Part shown: piece after piece, positions 49,826 to 59,700 of the stretch | Layout: every line of letters starts with the position of its first letter | Position numbering within the stretch: position 1 is the stretch's first letter | Notes under the pieces: model-generated | What the model was told of the DNA's origin: nothing | The model's input: the letters and a program-made list of their open reading frames with translations, nothing else | Databases searched by the model: none | Assembly: GCF_031877795.1 (NCBI RefSeq) | Contig: NC_133935.1 | Span: forward strand, 49,003,330 to 49,067,329 | DNA: 64,000 nucleotides | Source: Strix aluco | Lineage: Eukaryota; Chordata; Aves; Strigiformes; Strigidae | Reading direction: 5' to 3' | Made by a program: the position numbers and the translations under genes

Positions 49826-49951
49826 TTGCCTGCAATTAAAAGCGAAAAACCTCAAAACCTTGAACTCTGCCACACGAGCCGGGTTGCCCCCAGCACAGAG
49901 TCACCCCCGAGCGGGGCGGGTGCAGCCGCCACCCCGGCAGTGCCCGCTCAC

Positions 49952-50005
49952 CTCGGTACCCTCGTCCAACCCGTACGCCGGGCTCCGGCGGCGGGTATCT
50001 GGGCC
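49952..50005 (-). other. MDM2: MDM2 exon 2, first exon of the P2 transcript (5' UTR)
   Basis: The exon ends at a consensus donor (GAG before GTGAGC, donor at 49951-49950) and should start about 25-30 nt after the TATA box. It is GC-rich and has no ATG, so the P2 leader is short (about 58 nt with the 4 nt from exon 3) and free of upstream start codons. Intron 2 would be only 122 nt. The exact start is inferred. Confidence 0.65.
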
Positions 50006-50029
50006 GAGCTGGGCCGGGCCGGGCTGGCC

Positions 50030-50037
50030 CTTATATA
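50030..50037 (-). promoter_or_regulatory. TATA box of MDM2 promoter P2
   Basis: TATATAAG on the - strand, in the context GCGCTATATAAGGGCC. It lies 14 nt downstream of the second p53 element, and as I recall human P2 has TATTTAAA in nearly the same place. Confidence 0.75.
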
Positions 50038-50051
50038 GCGCTGCCAAGAGG

Positions 50052-50071
50052 AGGCAAGTCGGGGCTTAGCT
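50052..50071 (-). promoter_or_regulatory. p53 response element 2 of MDM2 P2
   Basis: On the - strand the half-sites are AGCTAAGCCC and CGACTTGCCT. They match the RRRCWWGYYY consensus at 8/10 and 9/10 positions with no spacer. Compared with the human element as I recall it, the four differences are all C/T changes. Confidence 0.75.
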
Positions 50072-50089
50072 CCTCCGCCGGCCGCGGCC

Positions 50090-50109
50090 CGACATGCCTG
50101 AGCATGACC
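50090..50109 (-). promoter_or_regulatory. p53 response element 1 of MDM2 P2
   Basis: On the - strand the half-sites are GGTCATGCTC and AGGCATGTCG, each 9/10 to consensus with a CATG core and no spacer. Exactly 18 nt separate it from element 2, the spacing I recall for human MDM2. Confidence 0.8.
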
Positions 50110-50123
50110 AGGAGCGGCGGCGC

Positions 50124-50133
50124 TGCCGAGTCA
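50124..50133 (-). promoter_or_regulatory. TGACTCGGCA motif, ARE-like, at the position of the mammalian AP-1 site
   Basis: The - strand motif fits TGACnnnGC (antioxidant response core) but not the AP-1 consensus TGASTCA. It stands 15 nt upstream of p53 element 1. Confidence 0.45.
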
Positions 50134-50158
50134 TCGCGGGGGGCGGGCGGGGGCCGAC

Positions 50159-50167
50159 GCTGACTCA
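50159..50167 (-). promoter_or_regulatory. TGAGTCAGC: AP-1 / Maf-NRF2-type site overlapping the exon 1 splice donor
   Basis: TGAGTCA is a perfect AP-1 motif, and TGAGTCAGC also fits the TGASnnnGC antioxidant core. The donor GT of exon 1 (50168-50167) overlaps its first T. Confidence 0.45.
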
Positions 50168-50184
50168 CCGCGGCCGCCAGAAGC

Positions 50185-50202
50185 GGGGGGGGGGGGGGGG
50201 GG
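50185..50202. repeat. G18 homopolymer in MDM2 exon 1
   Basis: Eighteen consecutive G (C18 in the MDM2 sense strand) lie 17 bp from the exon 1 donor. The run length sets the reading frame between upstream ATGs and exon 3. Confidence 0.85.
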
Positions 50203-50499
50203 CGGCGGCGAGAAACATCCCCATATCCGCACCCCCCCCTCCGCTCCCCGCGCCGGCCTCGCTCCCCCCGCGGCGGCAGACACGGCGCCCGCCTCAGCGC
50301 CGCGCCCCGCCGTGCTGCAGCCGCCCCTCCCCCACCGCCCGGGCCGCCCCGCGCGAGAAGCGCGACCCGAGCGACCCCTCCGCCCCTGAGCGACCCGCGG
50401 CCCCCACGCACCACCAGCCGCGCCCGCTCCGCTGCCCGGCCCGCGGCGGGCGGAGGACCGGAGGGGCCCTACCGCGCCGCAGCGCGGTCTGCGCCCGAC

Positions 50500-50512
50500 G
50501 CCGCCATTTTGG
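50500..50512 (-). promoter_or_regulatory. YY1-type site at promoter P1
   Basis: The - strand reads CCAAAATGGCGGC, matching the YY1 core AAnATGGCGGC in the sense direction. This is common just downstream of start sites in TATA-less promoters. Confidence 0.5.
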
Positions 50513-50622
50513 CCGCCGCGCCGCGCGGCCCGCGGATCTCCCCAGCGCCCCCTAACGGGCTCGGGGCAACGGCCGCGCCGCGCGCCGGCCTGGGGCGATG
50601 CCTCTACCACAGGCAGCTGCGG

Positions 50623-50703
50623 ACCGGGCCGGGCCTGGCTAGGCCGGGCCTGGCGAGGCTTGGCTAGGCCGGGCCTGGCGAGGCTTGGCCAGGCCGGGCC
50701 GAG
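50623..50703. repeat. 25-bp minisatellite upstream of MDM2
   Basis: Two adjacent near-identical 25-bp units (50641-50665 and 50666-50690, core AGGCCGGGCCTGGCGAGGCT) differ at the last base. Partial units flank them on both sides. The repeat is GC-rich and lies about 100-130 bp upstream of the proposed P1 start. Confidence 0.8.
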
Positions 50704-50759
50704 CCGCCTGACCCCGGGGCGTTACGGGACGGAGGGACAGAGCCCGGGCCCGCGGAGTC

Positions 50760-53700
50760 GGGCGGAACAGAAAAGCTGAAGGATAAGTGGGACGAAGGCC
50801 TGGCAGCTGCAGGTCCTATGAGACCCGCACCGGCGGGCTGCGGGAGAGCACGACACTCGGCCTCTACTTTGCCAGCGGCTTTTTCTTTCCTTTTTGGTGT
50901 CACTCCCCTTTTTGTCCATCCCCTTTTATCCCCTCCCGATTGTGTTTACGGCTGTTCAACAGAAAACATGGGGTTGCGGTAAACAAAACATGTTGTGGCT
51001 TGTGGATGTGAAGCATTGAGGAGACAGAGCGGGAAGAGCAGGGCTTGTTGCTAATAGCAAGCCTAAAAGAGTATGAATGTTATAAAAATTTTTAAAAAAT
51101 CCTGTGTTGATGTTGAGCATCTCTCTGACTTCCCCCTCAGACACATCTGCCAGTTTTGAGGCGCAGCCCTGCTCATGCGGGGTGAGGCTGAGCAGCCTCT
51201 GAGGGTGGCAGCCCTCTGGACCTGGATTTTTGAACTCCAGTTCTGAAACATCAGACCTTGTTTGGGGATAAACAGCTTTAAGACTTTTGATGGCAACCTT
51301 GTTCTTCTGTAAATGCAGCTGCAGCATATGTTAGTGATAGAAAACTTAATTATGTCAATTTACTTCAAGGTTAGTAAAAGCAGAGACTCATGCTTATAGT
51401 CCACAGAAATTCAGGGACACAATAATAAAAGTGTTTGTTGCCTGTCTAATAGGTAGTGACACCTTTGGATACTAGTTTGATTTGCAATGCTCATTTGTGC
51501 CTTTTAAGTTGTTTTTTCACTTAGGGAAAGGAAACGAGGAGAAAACTTTACATCCAGAGAGTTGGATGCTGTCATATTTTCCTATATTCCTGTCATCTCC
51601 CATTCTATAATTTTGAGAATCTTTTAAGTGTAGGGTATTTGGAAGTATTATTTTGACAGGTACTTATTAATTGCTATTTTTCAACTAGAACTAGTTAGTT
51701 TTCAGTCTGACTCCCTTTTCTAATTCTCAGGTTTTTTCTTCGCCCATGGTGACATTTTAAAATTATATTTGAATAGTGAAGAGATTTGTTAGAGAATGAG
51801 TGCTGCAGATAGTGTGTAAAGATATGGTAGAACAGAGTGAGCATAATGCTAATTTTCCATGACAACTAACTTGTCCAAACAGGCAGTGGATAACTGCCTG
51901 GACTTGTCCATTGGCTAAATATAGATTCTCAGCAACCATGGCACCTTGTAAAAATTCCAGCAATAGTTTAGATCTAGATATTTGTGTGATGCCAGATTTT
52001 CAAGACGAGCTTGTTATCCCTCTAGAGCATAAAGCTCAAGGTCTAGTGAGGGCCAGCCAAGAAGCTGCCAGAATTTTGCAAAGCATGCTCACCTCCTGTT
52101 AGCACTGGAGTTTCAAGGCAAACAGAAATCTGGTTTAAGTGGAATTTCCTGCCACAGGCAAAGTCAGGTAGCTGCTGATTTCCACCCAGCACCCCAATTC
52201 CTGAGATCCCCAGCTAGCTAGCTTCATTATTAGGAGAAAATTACATCTCCACAAAAATGCAAGAGGATAGAACTGAGTGGCTACATTCAGTTGATGTAAC
52301 ACTGAACAGCAGTATTACCGAAGCTCAGTCTTGTCCTGATGGGGCATGAAAACTATTTAATTCCTATACAAAATGCATTTTACTGAAATGAAGCAAAACA
52401 AAACCAAAGTGTTTATGTAGTTTTCCCAAAACTATATCACATTATTGAGCCTTGTCTTAAGTGCAGTATCATTTTGCTAAGGCCATGTGGAAATTAAGGT
52501 GCTTTTTAAATTAGCAAGAAATTTTCTACAGTCCAAGACTTACCAAACTGGTAACTATGACTCTTTTTCCGCTTCTCAACCAATAAGAGACTTGTGACCA
52601 ATGACTGAGATTAAATCAGGATTCTTTAAGTAGTAACTTCCCTTACCAATTCATTAACTGCTAAGGATAAAAAAATACCAAAAACACAAAACACCAACAG
52701 TTTCTGTGTAGAATTTTTACCACTCTTCAAGGACAATCTTATCTCTTTTCTCAGACAGACTAATCTCAAGTAAGGGAAGGCTGTGAGTACGCAAATATGC
52801 TGTCTGTGCTTGCTCAGGGAGATAGAAGGATATTTTCTGACATGACTTCTGTCCTGTTTGTCACCAGTTTGTCACTACTGCAGCACATGCTATGTCATCA
52901 ACATGCGTAATTATTTTCTTATCCGTGATAATTCAGGACAAGTATAATTAAAAAGTTTTACTTGGAGGGTGAGTAATAAGCTTGTATAGTTATGAGAGCT
53001 GACTTCCCCACTATTTCGTTGTAAAAAGAAAAGGAGACATCGCTATGGCAAGACCCCACCTATGTATTTTATTTATAATGCTTCAGAAAATATCTGGAGC
53101 AGATGTAGCCCAACTGCTTTAACTGGAGATATCCACTTCACATTGTGGCTAACTAATATGGTATGAGACCCTTTTTAATATAAATTTAGATTCTAACTGT
53201 AGACACTTCATTGTTTAGTGCTTGCAAGCTCTTTTCTGAGATGGATCTGGTCTACCTATAGACACATATGCCAGAGGAAAGATGGGTCACTGTGCTGCAG
53301 GGGTGCCCAACTCAAGTGAATGGATGGACTGTTAAAGACATCCATTTCAGGTTTTTGTTCCTCACCATAATTAGTTATTTTTTTTCTCCCAATGTGCCCT
53401 GCTTACCCTTTCCTGGCCACTGCCTAGTCAGCATCCAGCACATACATGAAATGGTCTCAAGTTCCCAGGTGCTGATCAGAGGCATAGGTGGCCAGGGTTT
53501 GTCAGGTCTCATCTCCAACCCATTTGCTGCTTCTCGGCTACCAGATGGGTTAACCTCACGTGCTGTCTATCAACTGCTCCCAGACCAAAAAAAAAAACCA
53601 AAACACAACCTCTAGGGCCTTACATTGTGCTGATGTATCCTTCCCAAAGCCTTAGACTGCATCTCTATTAGTATGACACAAAGCTGCGATCAGCCATGTG

Positions 53701-56700
53701 CTGGAGATTGTCAGGCACCGTAAGATAAAAGGACAGGGGAAAAAGGATGCTGAAATGCAGCTGGGGCATGTGCAGCTTACCAGGGCTTTCTGGCAGGCCT
53801 GTCTGCTGCAGCCATGACCCCACATACCAGACAGTGGGTCAGTACACTTCTGTACAAATACAAGAGAAAGAATTTTGTTGTTTCCTTGACATTCCTGTTT
53901 TGTTGTGTAAGAAAAAGCACACTGATAAGAAAGCCTCATGCCAGGAACAGCATATTCAGTTCAGAGACCTTCAGAAGTGAAGACCTATCCCAATGGAGAG
54001 GTCTGTCAGTACCACCACTGGAAACTTCTTACTGTAAATGACACCCAAATTCTACCAAATGAAAAGGGGACGCAACCTTCCTGGGGGCAGCTTTGAACAG
54101 ACAGTAATGACAAACAGGAATGAAGAGCAAGGCTCATATCAGCAGTGGGAACCCAAAGACCACACGCGATGCTATTGCAGCTATTTAGCAGGGAACACAG
54201 AGCTGTACTTTGCTGTTAAACTTGTGTTTTTCTGGTGCACGGGAGCTGTGTCTTTGAGCTGCCCAGGGCTGTGCTGCCCTTCCCAACAACCCCAGCTGCT
54301 CTGCGGACTGGGTGGCACGGCAACGTTCTGCAGCTTCACCTGTGTGTGCACCTAGGCTCAGCTACCTGCAGTATTTTATGGGTGCTTTGGATATGAGATG
54401 GGCAAGTTCCTAAATTTCCGTACCTCCAGATTTAAACTTGCTTATGTTGGAAAATGTGAAATTACTTCGGGTGGACTGGCAAAGATGGTCTCAAACAAAA
54501 TGTTCTTCTAGCAGCTGTTCATGAGCTCTTACCTTCCTCCCACAGACATTCAGTTCAGGTGCACCCTGCTCTTGCAAGCTGCTTCAAAACCACCTGGAGC
54601 TGGAACAATCCCACATCAGAAGACAGAAGTTACTCTGCTTTTGTTTAGTTGGCATACACATTCCTTCATGCATCTGGGAGACACTGGTAGTCTCTCTGCC
54701 CAAATCTGATTTCTATTTGGTAGCAGCTCAGTCAGCCACAAGCAAAATTAAACAAAACAATAGTGTATGCCTTCTGAAGGGAGGCCAACTGGCAAAAATA
54801 TAAACCAATTATCTTGAACTTCTGCTTAGAATTGCTCAATATCTATCAGGGGATGAAAAGTTTGGGTGGTTTTTTTTCCCCTCTCTAGTTTCTGCTTAGT
54901 CTTTGTAGTTCTAAAGAACCAAGAGGGAAAAATCTCAGGAAAAGGCTCTTCTTACTCTCAGTAGTTTTATATTAGGAGCATCACTGAGTGAAGAAACATG
55001 CTTTTCTCCTCTTGTTAAGCAGGGTGAAGTATGTGGCTAGATTGTGACCATTTCCTGCTTTACTGGTTTGTAACTGTGAAAATTAAATAATCCAGTGATC
55101 TCTCCTTCTGTAGGAGTACTTGATTGCATGTAATTAGATCAGAGAAGGCCTCAGTTTAACAATGGTCATCTGCCTTGTTTAAGCAAACTAGGATGACCCC
55201 AGTTCAGTTTAGAACTGTTCTTTTAATTCAGTGTTCACTGTCTGTCATTCAGATGTACTATTCAGTCTAGCACAAAACACATTTCTGTTCAAGGGAGTGG
55301 CCCAGAAGGGGGTGTGGGGTGTGCACAGGCTAATAAGACTCACATGTAAGTCTGAGATGTCTTTCAGAAGCTCTTGAGGTAACACTGAAATGTATTTAGG
55401 GACAGCCTAGATCTAGGAGAGGCTAAAAGCAAATGTAGCATGTCATCCAAATCCAGTCTGTTTGGGATGCCATGTATGGACAGAACTACAGCTTATGATG
55501 AGGTCAGGCCTGAAGTACTATTCAAGTCAGGCTGCAGTTTGGGGTAGAGGAAAACAAAAAAATTATTTAAACTGTCAGTCTATTATTTGAACTGTTTGTT
55601 ACTAACAACAAAACCCGGCAGGGTGTTTTATTACACAAGCAGCTTCTTAACTCAGACCCATTCTATGGAGCTGATCATGTATCTCCTACAATTGTGTCAG
55701 CCTTGCTAACCCATTTGTCCACATCTCCCCCGCGTGCTTCCATGCTTGCTTTCTAGCTGCCTGTTATTCAAGGCATATATCCTTTCTTTTGGACCACAAA
55801 GTCTCTATAACATCCTCCCTTGCAGACCTTCTTGTGGTTGCTCCACAATTTAACGTTTGGTTGATGCAGCCTTACTGACTGCGGTATGATTTTACTTGAC
55901 GCAGAATGAGCTATCCATTCCTGAGAAAAGCCTCAGCACTCTCCTTTTGCTAATACAATTGATTTTGCTGATGAATTACAAAATCATCTTTCTGCTGGTA
56001 TCAAATGGTGCTCTACTTTCGAGAGCATAGCTTTGTCAGTACAGCTTTTAACATACAGCACGTGCAGTTAAGCAACAGTGCTAGTAGCTAGACAAGTAGT
56101 TTGGAGCATTTACTAGAGGCATTACTGGTGGGTAGCCTCAACTTGCAGCCTTGAAGGTTGAGTAGTTCCTTGCCATCCTTCAAGAGTTCCTTGCCATCAC
56201 AAACAGGGCTATGTTATCAATCTTGGATGCATATTCCAAAGCTCACTTTGGAATTGGACTTGCTGAGGAGGGGAGTTTCCTTGAGATTAAATCTCCCCCA
56301 AATCAGGCATGGATCCATATACCTCCTGAAAAAGACTGATGTACTTGCCCTTTCCAGTTCAAAATGGTGGCTGTATTTGGTCTGACTGAAAGACTCTCTT
56401 ATGGGAAAGAAACGGAAGAAAAAGGCAGGTTTTCTAGATCAAGAGCCAGTGCATATATGTACAAGAATGACAAGCTGGCAGAATAGAAAATAAATTCACC
56501 AATTAATTCCAGACAGCTACAGACTTGTACCAAGTTTCCTTTTTACCTTAGCTGGCAAAGCAGTCTCTGAGACAGTGCTTTACATCTCAAGCATATTGAG
56601 CTTTACACAGAAAACAGGCTATACTGGAGGGGCAGTCATCCTGAAGCACGTGGTCTTGTGATCTTCTAAGTTTGCATAGCATAACAAATATGCAGTAAAG

Positions 56701-59700
56701 TTGTTTTTTAAAATTTTTTTATTGTGTTTCCAGTAGTATATTAGTGTTCTGATTTTAAAAGAGATGTGAAGGGAAGAGATGTACACATGACATATATGGA
56801 GGTTCATCTTTACCTGCCCTAATGTCCAGAAGGCCTAGTTATGATACAGTTGTAGTGGGCCACACATTATACTTTCATCTTGAGTGATCTCTTCCCAGAT
56901 TTCTTTTTCTAGCAGTACTTGGAATTGGCGGGTTTAGATTTCTGAAATATCTCAGAAGTTGCATCCTTCATTTTTATTTATGGCTGATTGTGTGATTTAT
57001 TTCTTCCAGTCCACAAGTATAGCTCTCCTCTACTTGCATCTCCACAGACAACATAATTAGACAACTTGCTCTCTACTGGCAATAACCTGACAGAATTGTC
57101 AAAGTACCTTATCAGTATGACATAATCATACTAATGAATGTTAAGGATGTGATAAAAGCTGTTTATTCACCAATGTTCTTAATGGTCCTGTTTGACTGGT
57201 TCCTTACATTGATCCTCAAGGTTTGTCCCTTGCTCTCAGGGAGGCTACTTAAAACATGGAAAGCAGCTATTAGCCTCAGCATTTAGGCTCCATCTGTGCA
57301 TCAGTTTTATCAATTCCGTGCAGCTACTCACAGTTCATCTTAGAGGTCTTTTTTCATATTCAAATGTCTAGTAAGAAAGGGCTGAGAAAATAGGGACTAA
57401 ACTTCATCTCCCAGAATTAATGGATTACTACTGTTAAGGGAGACCAAAGCAGAAAATATTTCTGTGCTGTAACAGAACAGGCAAATGTCTCTAAAGATCT
57501 TGGAGATCTAAAGATCTCTGCAAAAATTATTTGTCCTTCAATGGCCATCTACCATAGATAAAGTCCTTCTGCGGAAGATCTGTAAGACCAGGTGCAAGGG
57601 GTTAGCATAGGTGCCTAGGCCCTTCCAAAGGCCTGGACAGCTTTAGGGAACTGAGCTGGTTAAGAAGACAGCTGGGTGTTCCTGGGAGGAGTTCTGTGAC
57701 CCACAGAGATGCAGCGGCAGTTCTGCTGCAACAGCCTTGATGATTAATCTGCTTGTGCCAAGCTGGGTGCCAAGGCCCTGGAACATGACAGTCAAGAGGA
57801 AAGCTCTCATACATGTTTTCCCCCTGAATCAAGGGAAAAGCTCTCATACTTGTTTTCTACTCTCAGAGCTGCAGTGCAAAATACTAAGAAAGTGGGATTT
57901 TGACATTCTGGAGGTCAGGTGCCTGACAGTGGTTGGGATGACCAGCACTGTCTTGAGCTTCTTTTCTACACTGACCTCTGAATTTCTCCACTTTGCCCCC
58001 TACAGTGTTTTTCTCCTAGTACTTGCATATTCTGTCTCCTTCTCCCCTCCATGTTATTGCTGCTTTTCAGATTTTGTTAATATTTCCGCAGTACGTTTAA
58101 CATATATACTCTCTAGACATAAAAAATAGTTTCATACAAAGAGCTTGCAAACTATTCTGCAAATACTCTTACATGTGTTAATTTTTGGTAATTACATGTG
58201 AAAATGTTTGTAGAATTGGATCAGTAAAAAAGCATATAGCAAGAGGGTTTACTCCTTTTTTAATGTGTTTTAATACCCATATATTTAACACTCTGCCTTT
58301 CTTCTTTTTTTGTAGAGTTTTAGTTCTTCATTGCTTCTACCTGAAAGACACCTGGTACTGGTTTCCAGTACGTGGCATGTCTTAGCTTGAGGTCCTTCTA
58401 GTGGGACCTAAGACCTCCTGAGGTCTTAGCCTTAGCCTGAGGACCCTCTAGTGGGTCCAGCTGCACTAGAGAATCTTGAACAAGACAGGTAGTTCTTGTC
58501 TGTGATATGATTTTGTTACCAGAATATTCTTTTTTTCTTTTACTAAATATGAAACAGGAAGAGCAAGGGAAATCCCCCACCCCAGCTGCCCTACTAATTG
58601 AAACCTCTTTCTAAGTGCCGGTGGGCGATGCAGATCAGGATAACATCCACAGTCTTTATCAGGAAGGCAAGCTTTGGAGAGACAGAAGTATTAATCCAAA
58701 CGGTATATGAATTTTTGAAGGCCGTGTGTGCCATTAAGCTTGTTTTTCTGCCACCTCCCCTGGCTCCATTAGCTGGTCTGGCAGACATTACCTCCCTTTA
58801 CAAGCCTTCAGCCTTAGACCACGCTGGCTTTGTAAGGTTTGTCTGTGAAAGTTTGTTGGTCATTGTGCCATCTGGTGGAGAAAAGGTTTTTTCCATTTAA
58901 GGCACGCAAAGAAAGGCTCTTAGAAATACATGGAGAAAACTTGCACAAACCCATTGATGCCGCTGGAAAAGCAGGATGCAGGCTAAACTCTGACTGCAGA
59001 TGAAGGAGCCATGCAAAATACTGTTCTATGCTTTGTTTGGTTTCACTGACGTATTAATAACTCAGTTATCTCTTGCCTCTAGAGAAAGCGAGTGCATGGA
59101 CTTTTTGGCATTCCTTCATTCAGCTGGTTTCACGGGGTCCATCTTAGCATCTTAGTTTAGATCACCCTCATTGTTTTAAAAAAATCTTTTTAGCTGTGGT
59201 AGCTTTGAGTCTGTGCATTTTTCTTAGCAGTTTCTTCTGATGTTGTTTGTGTACCTGGAGAGAGATGTAAGCACTGGACTTTGACTTCTGACCCACCTTA
59301 CTTATCTTAACACCATGTTGTTCAGATATGAGCCAAGGCCAGAGGAGACACAGCATGGTAGAACACCTTGAGAGAAATACACCATGGTAGTGTTACTCAC
59401 AAGGGGAAAATCCCAAATCCACCATTGTGGGTCTGTAAGTTACTGCTGCATCATGACTTGGCTGTCAGGAGACAGGCTGCAGTTTCTTCACATAAGCAGA
59501 ACAAGCCTCACACAAACATATCCAGACATGCACTGCAGTGAGCTGTTTGAGAGCACAGGTCTTATAACTTTCCGTGCCAAAATACCGAGTTTCAAGAAGA
59601 TTCATAAGAACACTTGTTTTCCCCAATATCTACTGAAGAAGGTCTGGTAGAATACAGACCATCCCTTTTGGCATATAATTGCTTATCCTGATCTTTAACT

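Larger units (their letters stand above)
50169..50515 (-). other. MDM2: MDM2 exon 1 (P1 transcript leader), 5' limit approximate
   Basis: A consensus donor (GCG before GTGAGT) at 50168 ends a very GC-rich stretch with a run of 18 C in the sense strand (50185-50202). The start is placed near a YY1 motif because such sites often sit just inside TATA-less promoters. Splicing to exon 3, as I recall for human P1 mRNA, would skip exon 2. No transcript evidence is available here. Confidence 0.5.
49880..50760. promoter_or_regulatory. CpG island spanning MDM2 promoters P1 and P2
   Basis: CpG dinucleotides are very dense from about 49880 to 50760, in contrast with the AT-rich, CpG-poor flanks. The island covers exon 1, intron 1 with the p53 elements, exon 2 and intron 2. 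Many long open frames here on both strands result from the lack of stop codons in GC-rich DNA. Confidence 0.85.

Noticed and set aside
50031..50610. Several overlapping open frames of 120-160 codons on both strands
   Set aside because: They lie in the CpG island around MDM2 exons 1-2, where stop codons are rare. Composition is Arg/Pro/Gly/Ala-rich on every frame, with no homology or start context.
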